Source: Micromonospora sp. M71_S20
GTDB lineage: Bacteria > Actinomycetota > Actinomycetes > Mycobacteriales > Micromonosporaceae
Reading direction: 5' to 3'
Assembly (NCBI RefSeq): GCF_003664255.1
Contig: NZ_RCCV01000003.1
Location: 682,001 to 746,000, forward strand
DNA: 64,000 bases
Under the pieces are notes generated by a model that had not been told where the DNA came from, did no database searches, and saw only the letters and a list, made by a program, of their open reading frames with translations. Numbering within the stretch: position 1 is the first letter of the stretch; each line of letters opens with the position of its first letter. Of this stretch, positions 46,608-55,674 are shown in pieces. Made by a program: the position numbers and the translations under genes.

Positions 46608-47294
46608 ATGTCCGGCACGCGCCGAACATCGAGCAAGTCCTACGGCACGACCGCCATCGCGTCCTCGCCGTGGATCGTGGTGTCCGTCGGCGTCGCGGTG
46701 ATGGTGGTCCTGCTGGCCATCGCGCTCGGCACCTACCGGGGGCGCGGCCCCGCGTTCGACGCGCAACCCGGCCCGCCGCTGCCGACCGTCGGCCTGGCCG
46801 ATCCGGAGCCGTCGGCGACCAGCCCGACGGCCACGCGCTCGCCCCGGGCGCCGGCCACGTCGTCCGGCCGCTCCACCGTCCGGCCCACCCCGACGCGGTC
46901 CACGCCCGCCCGCAGCAGCGCCCCGCCGTCCCCGACCCCGAGCGGGAGCGAGGAGACGGCGCTGGTCGCGCCGCCGTCGTCGTCCCCGCTGACGGGCCGG
47001 TACCGGGTGGTGGAGTCGTACGCGGACGGGTTCGTCGGGGAGGTGCTGGTCAGCAACGCGTCGTCGGCCGGCCGGGGCTGGACGGCGCGGCTGACCTTCC
47101 CGGGAGCGCGGCTGGGCAGCGCGTGGATCGAGGGCGCGCCACAGGGGACGGCGCAGCGGATCGACGACGGCTTCACCTACCGCAGCGGCGGCGACCTGCC
47201 CGGGGGCGCGTCGGCCACGCTGCGGTTCTACGTCCAGGGCACGCAGAGCCGCCCGGCGAGCTGCACGGTCGAGGGCGGCGCCTGCCGCGTCTAG
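46608..47294 (+). CDS. Membrane-anchored CBM2-like cellulose-binding protein
   Basis: A 228-residue type II membrane protein: short cytoplasmic start, membrane helix at about 20-42 (PWIVVSVGVAVMVVLLAIAL), Pro/Ser/Thr-rich stalk to about 125, then a CBM2-type domain (YRVVESYADGFVGEVLVSNAS, GWTARLTFPGARLGSAW, ending in SCTVEGGACRV with two cysteines). It likely holds the cell on, or senses, an insoluble polysaccharide. The ATG at 46608 has GGAGGAGAGG upstream. A terminator follows. Confidence 0.82.
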   Translation: MSGTRRTSSKSYGTTAIASSPWIVVSVGVAVMVVLLAIALGTYRGRGPAFDAQPGPPLPTVGLADPEPSATSPTATRSPRAPATSSGRSTVRPTPTRSTPARSSAPPSPTPSGSEETALVAPPSSSPLTGRYRVVESYADGFVGEVLVSNASSAGRGWTARLTFPGARLGSAWIEGAPQGTAQRIDDGFTYRSGGDLPGGASATLRFYVQGTQSRPASCTVEGGACRV

Positions 47295-47311
47295 CCCACC
47301 CTCTTTCCGTA

Positions 47312-47345
47312 CGGCCCGGCGCGAACCCGCCGGGCCGTTCCTTTT
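47312..47345 (+). terminator. Rho-independent-type terminator
   Basis: CGGCCCGGCG (47312-47321) and CGCCGGGCCG (47328-47337), perfect 10-bp arms, followed by TTCCTTTT, 17 bases after the CBM2 gene stop. Confidence 0.8.
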
Positions 47346-47390
47346 GCAAGCGTCCTGCCGTGTTACGACTTTGTTTGCAAGGTATTGCAG
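47344..47390 (+). promoter_or_regulatory. TTGCAAG repeats upstream of the amylopullulanase
   Basis: TTGCAAG at 47344-47350 and 47375-47381, and TTGCAG at 47385-47390; the last two are one helical turn apart. Similar TTGCA(A/G) repeats before amylase and maltose genes of Streptomyces are bound by the LacI-type maltose regulator. Probable starch/maltose control; the regulator gene is not in the window. Confidence 0.5.
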
Positions 47391-47445
47391 AACCTTTCGG
47401 CAAGAGCTAGCGTGCGGGCCAGTCAGCGACCAGAGGAAGGCGTCG

Positions 47446-50400
47446 ATGAAACCCCCGCCGATACCGCGCAAGGCCCTGCTCGCCCTCGTCTCCCTGCTCA
47501 CCCTCACCCTCGTCGGCACCCCGCTGGCCGTGCGCCAGCTCGGCGCCGACGCCCCCGACGGCACCGGCCCGCTGGTCACCACCGGCGCCGCGCAGTGGCG
47601 CACCGAACCCTCGGCGGAGGCGCTGCTCGCCGCCGGCAGCCGCCAGGCCCGCGCCGAGCAGTTCTACTTCGTCCTGCCGGACCGGTTCGCCAACGGCGAC
47701 CGGCGCAACGACACCGGCGGCCTCACCGGGGACCGCCTCTCCACGGGCCTCGACCCGAAGGACAAGGGCTTCTACCACGGCGGCGACCTCAAGGGCGTCA
47801 TGGACCGGCTCGACTACATCGAGGGGCTCGGCACCACGGCCATCTGGCTCGCGCCCATCTTCAAGAACCGCCCGGTGCAGGGCACCGGAGCCGACGTCTC
47901 CGCCGGCTACCACGGCTACTGGATCACCGACTTCACCCAGGTCGACCCGCACTTCGGCACTAAGGAGGACCTGAAGCGGCTGGTCGCGCTGGCGCACCGG
48001 CGGGGGATCAAGGTCTACCTCGACGTCATCGTCAACCACACCGCGGACGTCATCACCTACGCCGAGGACAAGTACAGCTACGTGGACAAGGCCACCTCCC
48101 CGTACACCGACGCGCAGGGGCGTCCCTTCGAGGACCGCAACTACGCCGACGGCAGCCGGGGCTTCCCGAAGGTGGACACCACGTCGTTCCCGTACACCCC
48201 GACGTTCGCGAACCCGGCCGACGCGAAGGTCAAGGTCCCGGCGTGGCTCAACGACCCGACGATGTACCACAACCGGGGCGACTCCACCTTCGCCGGGGAG
48301 AACAGCGAGTACGGCGACTTCTTCGGCCTCGACGACCTGTGGACCGAGCGCCCCGAGGTGGTGCGCGGCCTGACCAAGGTCTACTCCGACTGGGTGGCCT
48401 CCACCGGCGTCGACGGCTTCCGGCTGGACACCGTCAAGCACGCCAACCTCGAATTCTGGCCGCAGTTCAGCCAGGGCGTCGAGCGCGCCGCCGCCCGCGC
48501 CGGCAAGAAGGACTTCTTCATGTTCGGCGAGGTCTACAGCGCCGACCCGGAGATCACCTCGACGTACGTGCGGCGCGGCGGCCTGCCGGCCACCCTCGAC
48601 TTCGCCTTCCAGGAGGCGGCGCGCGGCTACACCGCCGGCGACGGCTCCGCCAGGGCACTCGCCGACGTGTACGCCCGCGACGACCTCTACCGTGCCCGGG
48701 ACACCGACGCGGGCCGGCTGACCACCTTCCTCGGCAACCACGACATGGGCCGGATCGGCTCGTTCATCGCCGGCGGCGGCACCGACCCGGCCACCCACCT
48801 GCGCCGCGACCAGCTCGCCCACGAGCTGATGTTCCTCACCCGCGGCCAGCCGGTCGTCTACTCCGGCGACGAGCAGGGCTTCACCGGCCCGGGCGGCGAC
48901 AAGGACGCCCGGCAGGACATGTTCGCCTCGAAGACCCCCGACTACCTCGACGACGACCTGCTCGGCACCGACCGTACGCACGCCAGCGACCAGTTCGACC
49001 GCACCCACCCGCTCTACCGGGCCATCGCCGAGCTGGGCGCGTTGCGCCAGGCGCACCCGGCGCTGCGCGACGGCGTGCAGGTCGGCCGGTACGCCGCCGA
49101 CGGCCCCGGCGTCTTCGCGTTCTCCCGGATCGACCCGAAGCAGCGCACCGAGTACGTCGTCGCGGTGAACAACGCCGCGACGGCGCAGACTGTCACCGTG
49201 GACACCTGGTCGGCCGGCGCCACCTTCACCGGCGTCTACGGCGCATCGGCCGCCCCGGTCGCCGGCGCGGACGGCAAGCTCACGCTGACCGTGCCGCCGC
49301 TGTCGGCAGTGGTGCACCGCGCCGGCACCCCGATCGCGTCGCCCGACGCCGCGCCCCGGATCACGATCACCGCCCCGGCGCCCGGCGAGCCCGTCGCCAC
49401 GAAGGCCGCCGTCACCGCGCAGGTCACCGGCGACCCGCTGGCCACCGTCACCGTCGCCGCCCGGGTCGCCGGCGGCAGGTGGACGCTGCTCGGCAGCGCC
49501 GACCGGGCCCCGTACACGGTGCACCACGACCTGACCGGGCTGGCCGGCGGCACGAAGGTCGAGTACAAGGCCGTCGTCCGCGACGGGAAGGGCCGCACCG
49601 CGACCGCCCGGTCCACCGCGACCGTGGGCACCCCGGCGCAGTCCGCCTCCCGCGAGTGGGCCGTGGTGCACTACCAGCGCCCCGCCGGCGGCTACGACGA
49701 CTGGGGTCTCTACGCCTGGGGCGACATCGACCCCGCGTACGCCACCGAGTGGCCCAAGGGCCAGCCGTTCGCCGGCGAGGACTCCTACGGCCGGTTCGCC
49801 TGGGTGAAGCTCAAGCCGGGCGCGAAGTCGGTCGGCTTCCTGGTGGTCGACAAGTCCGGGAACAAGGACGTGGAACAGGATCGGACGATCGACGTGACGA
49901 AGACCGGCGAGGTCTGGGTCAAGCAGGGCGACCCGGCGACGTACCCGAGCCGGCAGGCCGCCACCGGCGAACCCGACCCACCGGTGGAGGACGGCACCGC
50001 CCTCATCCACTACCGCCGCGCCGACGGCAACTACGACGGCTGGGGCCTGCACCTGTGGGACGGCGCCGCCAACCCGACGGACTGGGCCGCCCCGCTCGCC
50101 CCGGCCCGGATCGACGCCTTCGGCGCGGTTTTCCGGGTGCCGCTGGCCGCCGGGGCGACCGGGCTGAGCTACATCATCCACAAGGGCGACGAGAAGGACC
50201 TGCCGACCGACCAGCGGCTCGACCTCGCCGACGCCGGGCGCGAGGTGTGGCTGCTCGCCGGCACGCCCGGCCGGCTGCTGCCGTCCACCGCCTCCGGCGC
50301 CGCAGGCGACGTCGACATCACGAAGCAGAAGGCGCACTGGATCGACCGCTCCACCGTCGCCTGGCAGGCCGGGCCCACCGACGGCAGGACGTACGCCCTG

Positions 50401-52938
50401 GTCGCCGCCCCGGCCGGCGGGGTGACCGTCGCCGACGGCGAGCTGGTCGGGACGTACACGACGCTGCCATTGACCGCGCAGCGCAACGGGCTCACCGAGG
50501 CCCAGCGCGCGGCCTTCCCGCACCTGTGGGCGCACGGCGCCTTCACGCTCGACCGGCGGGACCTGGCGAAGGTCCCGGCGGCCCTGCGCGGGCAGCTCCT
50601 GGTGACCGAGCGGGACGCGGCGGGCGCCCTGCTCGCCGCGACCGGCGTGCAGATCCCCGGCGTGCTCGACGACGTCTACGCCCGGGCCACCGACGCGAGG
50701 CTCGGGCCGACCTTCGCCGGCGGGGTGCCGACGCTGGCCGTCTGGGCACCCACCGCCCGCACGGTCTCGCTCCAGCTCTTCGACTCGCCGACCGCGACGC
50801 CGAGGACCGTGGCGATGCGCCGGGACGACCGCACCGGCGTCTGGTCCGTGCGCGGCGCCCGCGACTGGACTGGCAGGTACTACCGGTACCAGGTCCAGGC
50901 GTGGCAGCCGGCGACGCAGAAGATGGCCACCGCCGCCGTGACCGACCCGTACTCGGTGGCGCTGGCGCCGGACTCCACGCACAGCCAGATCGTGGACCTG
51001 GCCGACCCGGCGCTCGCGCCAGCCGGGTGGGCCTCGCTGCGCAAGCCAGCGGCGGTGCCGTCGACGAAGGTGCAGATCTCCGAGCTGTCCGTGCGGGACT
51101 TCTCGATCGCCGACAGCACCGTGCCGGCAGAGCGGCGGGGCACCTACCTCGCCTTCACCGACCCGGGCACCGCCGGCATGAAGCACCTGAAGGCGCTCGG
51201 CGACGCCGGGGTGACCCACCTGCACCTGCTGCCCGCGTTCGACTTCGCCACGATCCCCGAGCGGCGCGCCGACCAGCGGCAGCCGGCCTGCGACCTGGCC
51301 GCGCTGCCGCCGGACTCCGAGCAGCAGCAGAAGTGCGTCGCGGCCGTGGCCGACACCGACGGCTACAACTGGGGGTACGACCCGCTGCACTACACCGTGC
51401 CGGAGGGCGGCTACGCCGTCGACCCGGTCGGCGCGAAGCGCACCGCCGAGTTCCGGCGGATGGTGGCCGGCGTCAACGGCGCCGGGCTGCGCGTGGTGAT
51501 GGACGTCGTCTACAACCACACCTCGGCGGCGGGCGCCGACCCGAAGTCGGTGCTCGACCAGATCGTGCCCGGCTACTACCACCGGTTGCTGGACGACGGC
51601 AGCGTCGCCAACTCGACCTGCTGCGCCAACACCGCCCCCGAGCACGCCATGATGGGCAAGCTCGTGGTGGACTCGCTGGTCACCTGGGCCAAGGCGTACA
51701 AGGTGGACGGTTTCCGGTTCGACCTGATGGGCCACCACCCGAAGGCGAACATCGTGGCCGTCCGCGAGGCGCTCGACGAGCTGACCGTCGCCCGCGACGG
51801 CGTGGACGGGAAGAAGATCCTGCTCTACGGCGAGGGCTGGAACTTCGGCGAGGTCGCCGACGACGCCCGCTTCACGCAGGCCACCCAGGCCAACATGGCC
51901 GGCACCGGAATCGGCACGTTCAACGACCGGCTCCGCGACGCGGTACGCGGTGGCGGGCCGTTCGACGCCAACCCCCGGGTGCAGGGCTTCGCCTCCGGCC
52001 TGTTCACCGACCCCAACGGCGACGACGTGAACGGGTCCACGGCCGAGCAGCGGGCCCGCCTGCTGCACCAGCACGACCTGATCAAGGTGGGGCTCACCGG
52101 CAACCTGCGCGGATACCGGTTCACCGACTCGTCGGGCCGGCAGGTGACCGGCGCGCAGGTCGACTACAACGGCTCGCCCGCCGGCTACACCGCCGCGCCG
52201 GGGGAGGCGGTGACCTACGTCGACGCGCACGACAACGAGATCCTGTACGACGCGCTGGCGTACAAGCTGCCGCAGGACACCCCGGCGGCGGACCGGGCCC
52301 GGATGCAGGTGCTGGCGCTGAGCACGGTGGTGATGGGGCAGGGGCCCGGGTTCGTCACCACCGGCACCGAGCGGCTGCGCTCGAAGTCGCTGGACCGCAA
52401 CTCGTACAACTCGGGTGACTGGTTCAACCAGATCCGCTGGGACTGCACCCAGGGCAACGGCTTCGGCGCCGGCCTGCCGCCCGAGCAGGACAACCGCGAC
52501 AAGTGGCCGTACGCGAAGCCGCTGCTGGCCGACCCGGCGCTGGTGCCGGACTGCGCGGCGATCGACCTGGCCGACGCCCGCTATGCCGAACTGCTGAAGA
52601 TCCGGGCCTCCTCGCCGGTCTTCGGGCTGACGACGGCGGAGCAGGTGCAGAAGCGGGTCGCCTTCCCGCTCTCCGGGGCGGGGGAGACCCCCGGCGTGCT
52701 CACGATGACGCTGGACGGTCGGGGCCTCGACGGGCGGTGGACGTCGGTGACGGTGGTCTTCAACGCCACCGGCGAGACGGCGACGCAGCGGCTGACCGGG
52801 CTGCGCGGGGCGGACGTCGCGCTGCACCCGGTGCTGCGCGACTCCGCGGACCCGGTGCTGCGTTCGGCGTCGTTCGACGCGGCGAGCGGCACGTTCCGGG
52901 TGCCGGCCCGCAGCGTGGCGGTCTTCGTCCAGCGCTGA
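47446..52938 (+). CDS. Secreted amylopullulanase with two GH13 catalytic domains
   Basis: An 1830-residue exported enzyme that can cut both alpha-1,4 and alpha-1,6 links in starch, glycogen and pullulan. After a signal peptide (1-28) comes an alpha-amylase-type GH13 domain with D328 (GFRLDTVK), E362 (MFGEVYS) and D433 (GNHDMG), then a linker with immunoglobulin-like and two pullulanase-associated carbohydrate-binding domains (W-rich repeats VHYQRPAGGYDDWGLYAWGD and IHYRRADGNYDGWGLHLWDG), a CBM48-like part, and a pullulanase-type GH13 domain with YNWGYDP, D1426 (GFRFDLMG), E1463 (YGEGWNF) and D1596 (DAHDN). Both triads look intact. The ATG at 47446 follows GAGGAAGG. A decayed copy of its 3' end lies at 55.9-56.5 kb. 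Confidence 0.95.
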   Translation: MKPPPIPRKALLALVSLLTLTLVGTPLAVRQLGADAPDGTGPLVTTGAAQWRTEPSAEALLAAGSRQARAEQFYFVLPDRFANGDRRNDTGGLTGDRLSTGLDPKDKGFYHGGDLKGVMDRLDYIEGLGTTAIWLAPIFKNRPVQGTGADVSAGYHGYWITDFTQVDPHFGTKEDLKRLVALAHRRGIKVYLDVIVNHTADVITYAEDKYSYVDKATSPYTDAQGRPFEDRNYADGSRGFPKVDTTSFPYTPTFANPADAKVKVPAWLNDPTMYHNRGDSTFAGENSEYGDFFGLDDLWTERPEVVRGLTKVYSDWVASTGVDGFRLDTVKHANLEFWPQFSQGVERAAARAGKKDFFMFGEVYSADPEITSTYVRRGGLPATLDFAFQEAARGYTAGDGSARALADVYARDDLYRARDTDAGRLTTFLGNHDMGRIGSFIAGGGTDPATHLRRDQLAHELMFLTRGQPVVYSGDEQGFTGPGGDKDARQDMFASKTPDYLDDDLLGTDRTHASDQFDRTHPLYRAIAELGALRQAHPALRDGVQVGRYAADGPGVFAFSRIDPKQRTEYVVAVNNAATAQTVTVDTWSAGATFTGVYGASAAPVAGADGKLTLTVPPLSAVVHRAGTPIASPDAAPRITITAPAPGEPVATKAAVTAQVTGDPLATVTVAARVAGGRWTLLGSADRAPYTVHHDLTGLAGGTKVEYKAVVRDGKGRTATARSTATVGTPAQSASREWAVVHYQRPAGGYDDWGLYAWGDIDPAYATEWPKGQPFAGEDSYGRFAWVKLKPGAKSVGFLVVDKSGNKDVEQDRTIDVTKTGEVWVKQGDPATYPSRQAATGEPDPPVEDGTALIHYRRADGNYDGWGLHLWDGAANPTDWAAPLAPARIDAFGAVFRVPLAAGATGLSYIIHKGDEKDLPTDQRLDLADAGREVWLLAGTPGRLLPSTASGAAGDVDITKQKAHWIDRSTVAWQAGPTDGRTYALVAAPAGGVTVADGELVGTYTTLPLTAQRNGLTEAQRAAFPHLWAHGAFTLDRRDLAKVPAALRGQLLVTERDAAGALLAATGVQIPGVLDDVYARATDARLGPTFAGGVPTLAVWAPTARTVSLQLFDSPTATPRTVAMRRDDRTGVWSVRGARDWTGRYYRYQVQAWQPATQKMATAAVTDPYSVALAPDSTHSQIVDLADPALAPAGWASLRKPAAVPSTKVQISELSVRDFSIADSTVPAERRGTYLAFTDPGTAGMKHLKALGDAGVTHLHLLPAFDFATIPERRADQRQPACDLAALPPDSEQQQKCVAAVADTDGYNWGYDPLHYTVPEGGYAVDPVGAKRTAEFRRMVAGVNGAGLRVVMDVVYNHTSAAGADPKSVLDQIVPGYYHRLLDDGSVANSTCCANTAPEHAMMGKLVVDSLVTWAKAYKVDGFRFDLMGHHPKANIVAVREALDELTVARDGVDGKKILLYGEGWNFGEVADDARFTQATQANMAGTGIGTFNDRLRDAVRGGGPFDANPRVQGFASGLFTDPNGDDVNGSTAEQRARLLHQHDLIKVGLTGNLRGYRFTDSSGRQVTGAQVDYNGSPAGYTAAPGEAVTYVDAHDNEILYDALAYKLPQDTPAADRARMQVLALSTVVMGQGPGFVTTGTERLRSKSLDRNSYNSGDWFNQIRWDCTQGNGFGAGLPPEQDNRDKWPYAKPLLADPALVPDCAAIDLADARYAELLKIRASSPVFGLTTAEQVQKRVAFPLSGAGETPGVLTMTLDGRGLDGRWTSVTVVFNATGETATQRLTGLRGADVALHPVLRDSADPVLRSASFDAASGTFRVPARSVAVFVQR

Positions 52939-52952
52939 CTCGAACGCGGGTC

Positions 52953-52981
52953 GGCCCTCTCCCCTTCCAGGGGAGAGGGCC
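52953..52981 (+). terminator. Terminator of the amylopullulanase
   Basis: GGCCCTCTCCCCT (52953-52965) and AGGGGAGAGGGCC (52969-52981), perfect 13-bp arms with a three-base loop, 14 bases after the stop. Confidence 0.8.
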
Positions 52982-53185
52982 GGCCCTTCTGCGTCAGCCG
53001 ATCGTTGCCGCTACCGACGCCGGGCGGACAGAACGGCCCTTATCCCCCAGAGGATGCAAACCGCCACTTACCGCGCCTTAAATCCTGAATGTTACGAAAC
53101 CTGGAAAGTCCTCTCGTTCGGCATGAATCGGCCTAACGTTCGTCTTAGCTCGTCCTCCTGAGCGGACCAGAAGGGAATGAGGAAC

Positions 53186-53869
53186 ATGTCGATGAGGTTC
53201 TTGACCAAGCTCGCCGGCGGGATGGTGTTGGGCACCGCCGCGCTACTGCTCGCTGCGCCCGCCACCGCGCTCGCCGCGCCCGACGACGGGCCAACCAAGC
53301 AGCCCAAGGCCTCGACCCAGGGGCAGAAATCGAAGAAGTCAGACGACAAGCCCAAGACATTCGACCTGAAGGACAGGGACGGTAACGGGGTCACCTGTGC
53401 GACCACCAGGCAGATCAACGAGCAGAACATCTCCAATATCGTCAAGGACAACACCATCGAGGACAGCGTCGTCACCTTCAACTTGAGCGCCGCGCAGTCG
53501 GCGACGAACACCAGAACCCAGCAGCCCAACACCATCGTGGTCTGCATCCGCGACCTCGAGGTGGGGGTGGACGTGGAGACCGACCTGCTCGGCGACCTGC
53601 TCCGGATGGTCGAGGCGAGCCTCGGCCGGGCGGGGTCGCCGGTGGGCCAGCCTGCCGGCAACACCGCCGCGGCTGGCGGCGCGTACGCGGGTCCGGACGG
53701 AGCCTGGGTGCTCCCGAGCGCGGCTGGCGTCGCGGCCGGTGACGGTGGCGCGTTCTCCGACCCCAACACCGGTGTCTTGACGGCGACCGGTGCCGGCATG
53801 GTGGGCGTGGGCGTGCTCGGTGGCATCGCACTGCTGCGTCGGCGGTCGGCCAATGGCACTGTCGCCTAG
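53186..53869 (+). CDS. Secreted protein with sortase-type C-terminal anchor
   Basis: A 227-residue surface protein of no named family. Signal peptide (SMRFLTKLAGGMVLGTAALLLAAPATALA), a Lys/Asp-rich linker, a ~70-residue core with two cysteines (GVTCATTRQINEQ ... PNTIVVCIRDLEV), a Gly/Ala-rich stalk, and a C-terminal LTATG followed by a hydrophobic run (AGMVGVGVLGGIALL) and RRR, the arrangement of a sortase signal. It overlaps the sortase gene by 17 bases, so it is the likely substrate. The ATG at 53186 is preferred over 53177 by comparison with the paralogue at 54894, where the same ribosome-site spacing is kept. Confidence 0.8.
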   Translation: MSMRFLTKLAGGMVLGTAALLLAAPATALAAPDDGPTKQPKASTQGQKSKKSDDKPKTFDLKDRDGNGVTCATTRQINEQNISNIVKDNTIEDSVVTFNLSAAQSATNTRTQQPNTIVVCIRDLEVGVDVETDLLGDLLRMVEASLGRAGSPVGQPAGNTAAAGGAYAGPDGAWVLPSAAGVAAGDGGAFSDPNTGVLTATGAGMVGVGVLGGIALLRRRSANGTVA

Positions 53870-54569
53870 GGCGGCCAGGAGCGCCAGCGGCCGCCACGGT
53901 TTCCCGTGGCGTGCCGCTGGCCTCGTCATGGTCGTCCTCGTCACGCTCACCGGAGCAGGATTGATCGTGCACGCGGCCACGGCATCCGATCCGGTCGGAC
54001 CGCCACCACAGCCCGACCCCGCCGCCGCACCGCTGTCGCCGCTGGCGGACGAGCCCACCACACCAGATCCGGCGCCGAGCAGAGCCAACACGTCGCCGAC
54101 GTTGGGCGGGATGCCGCGATCGCAACCCACCCGCATCAGGATCCCGCGGATCGGCGTTGACGCGCCGACGACTCCGCTCGGGCTGGACCGGAACCAGCAG
54201 ATCGCGGTCCCGCCGTTCAATCAGCCCGATACGGCCGGGTGGTACAAGTTGGGACCGAGTCCCGGCGAGACCGGGACCGCGGTGGTGGTGGGCCACGTCG
54301 ACTCCCGCGCCACCGGGCGAGCAGTCTTCTTTCGCCTGGGCTCGCTGAAACCGAAAGACGCCATCGAGTTGCTCCGCAAGGATGGCAAGAAGGCCCGGTT
54401 CATCGTCGACGGCGTGGCCCGCTACCCGAAGACCAAGCTCCCGCTGAAGCAGGTCTACGGTCACACCGGCAAGGCGCAACTCCGCGTGATCACCTGTGGT
54501 GGCGGCTACGACAAGGCAGCGAGGTCGTACAAGGACAACATCGTGGTGTTCGCGACGTTGGTGCCATGA
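53853..54569 (+). CDS. Class F sortase
   Basis: A 238-residue membrane-anchored transpeptidase. One membrane helix near residue 22-42, a Pro/Ser-rich stalk, then the sortase beta-barrel with the catalytic His in VVVGHVDSR and Cys in LRVITCGGGYD; the barrel ends in VVFATLVP. The order and spacing fit actinobacterial class F (DUF-type GHVDS) sortases. Start overlaps the substrate gene. Its 5' coding sequence contains a strong hairpin (53883-53921) that may tune its expression. It would attach the neighbouring LTATG protein to the cell wall. Confidence 0.88.
   Translation: MALSPRAARSASGRHGFPWRAAGLVMVVLVTLTGAGLIVHAATASDPVGPPPQPDPAAAPLSPLADEPTTPDPAPSRANTSPTLGGMPRSQPTRIRIPRIGVDAPTTPLGLDRNQQIAVPPFNQPDTAGWYKLGPSPGETGTAVVVGHVDSRATGRAVFFRLGSLKPKDAIELLRKDGKKARFIVDGVARYPKTKLPLKQVYGHTGKAQLRVITCGGGYDKAARSYKDNIVVFATLVP
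53883..53921 (+). promoter_or_regulatory. Hairpin inside the sortase 5' coding region
   Basis: GCCAGCGGC and GCCACGG pair with CCGTGGC and GCCGCTGGC to form a long two-part stem. The same structure at 55268-55306, after the paralogous gene, is followed by T-rich sequence and looks like a terminator. Here it is part of the coding sequence, so it may reduce read-through from substrate to sortase. Confidence 0.5.
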
Positions 54570-54640
54570 CCTCTTGACTCCTTGCCTCTCGTAGGTGGTG
54601 AGCTGCGAGGGACGGCCGCGTTGCGTGTGCGCAACCGCCG

Positions 54641-54721
54641 TGGATCGTGCCGGACGGGCTCTGGCAGCGCATCGAGCCGTTGCTGCCCAAACCACAGCGC
54701 AACCCACGGGGGCGTCCACGA
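54641..54721 (+). mobile_element. IS5-family transposase N-terminal remnant
   Basis: 27 codons match the start of IS5-type transposases: WIVPDGLWQRIEPLLPKP, then QRNPRGRPR. The rest of the transposase and clear terminal repeats are missing. It lies between the two copies of the surface-protein locus, so an IS may have been involved in the duplication. Confidence 0.7.
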
Positions 54722-54893
54722 AGCCTCCTCGCGTCACCACCTCCGACACGTTGCACGAGCTTCGTTAGGGCCCCCTATAGCAGCCAAAGGCATGTTCGCC
54801 TCAAAAACCTGAAAAGCGCTCCGAATGAACATGAAGCTCTCTTATGTTCGTACTGGCTCATCTTCCGGAGCCGACCAGAAGGGAGTGAGGGAC

Positions 54894-55226
54894 ATGTCGA
54901 AGAAGTTTCTGACCAAGCTCGCCGGAGGGGTGTTGCTGGGCAGCGCCGCACTGCTGCTCAGTGCGCCCGCCGCGGCGCTCGCCTCGTCCGACGGGGAGTA
55001 CGGGGACTCCAGGGCGAAGGACCGCAACGGATTCGTGTGCGCGACCAACGAGCAGCTCAACGAGCTGATCGCCGCCAACATCATCAGCGACAACGACATC
55101 GAGGACAGCGAAGTCACCTTCGAGCAGTCCGTGGCGGTTGACGCGACGAACGAGAACCGGACTCAGCCCAACACCGTCATCGTCTGTATCCGCGACATCG
55201 ACGTGGACGTGGACGTGGAGGACTAG
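54894..55226 (+). CDS. Secreted paralogue of the sortase substrate, anchor missing
   Basis: A 110-residue protein with the same signal peptide (KKFLTKLAGGVLLGSAALLLSAPAAALA) and the same two-cysteine core (FVCATNEQLNE ... PNTVIVCIRDIDV) as the protein at 53186. It stops right after the core (DVDVDVED), so the stalk, LTATG signal and membrane anchor are absent and it should be released. The upstream DNA, including the ribosome site GGGAGTGAGGGAC, is also conserved between the copies. The ORF is intact and may be expressed. Confidence 0.78.
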   Translation: MSKKFLTKLAGGVLLGSAALLLSAPAAALASSDGEYGDSRAKDRNGFVCATNEQLNELIAANIISDNDIEDSEVTFEQSVAVDATNENRTQPNTVIVCIRDIDVDVDVED

Positions 55227-55249
55227 GAGCTGCGGTGGCATCCCACCGC

Positions 55250-55345
55250 TGCGTCCTGGCCAGGAGCGCCAGCGGCGGTCACGGGTTTCCGTGGCGTGCC
55301 GCTGGCCTCTTCTTTTGTCGTACTTCTGATGCTCACCATGCCGGA
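55250..55345 (+). pseudogene. Sortase 5' remnant reused as terminator
   Basis: This stretch is clearly similar to the start of the sortase gene: translated it still reads ARSASGGHGFPWRAAGL, compared with ARSASGRHGFPWRAAGL in the intact gene, and then drifts out of frame. It contains the hairpin 55268-55306 followed by TCTTCTTTT, so it now probably ends transcription of the anchorless paralogue. No sortase domain follows. Confidence 0.75.
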
Positions 55346-55674
55346 CAGATCCGGCTCCCGGCGACCGCTGGCCGCGAACGTGTGCACCACCTCCGCCGCC
55401 ACGACCGAACCCTGTGCCACCGGGTCCTGTGGCACAGAAATCTGTGGAAGACCTGCTCGGTCGGCCAGCATCCGCCGATCCATACGGCGTTACGAGCCAC
55501 CCGACTGAACCCTGAGCGGCTACCTGGCACGACAACTCATCCAGCCGGCCGTGTCACGCGCGCGCCGACACCGATCTGTTCACGGACGGCCTGAGGCCCG
55601 ACATCGCCGGCAGCCCGGCCTCGGACCTGCGTGACGACCAGTATCAGGAGCTATCTGGCACCGGTCTCGGCGCC
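55346..55674. other. Non-coding stretch between remnants
   Basis: No gene or recognisable remnant in about 330 bp. Short open frames here lack ribosome sites and protein-like composition. Confidence 0.5.

Noticed and set aside
47407..52827. A 1,806-codon open frame on the minus strand
   Set aside because: It is the antisense of the amylopullulanase gene. In DNA with very high GC at third positions, stop codons are rare in that frame. The translation is Arg/Gly/Val/His-rich with no domain, and the plus strand encodes a complete enzyme.
54590..54893. A complete insertion sequence
   Set aside because: Only about 27 codons of an IS5-type transposase are recognisable, with no terminal inverted repeats or target duplication.
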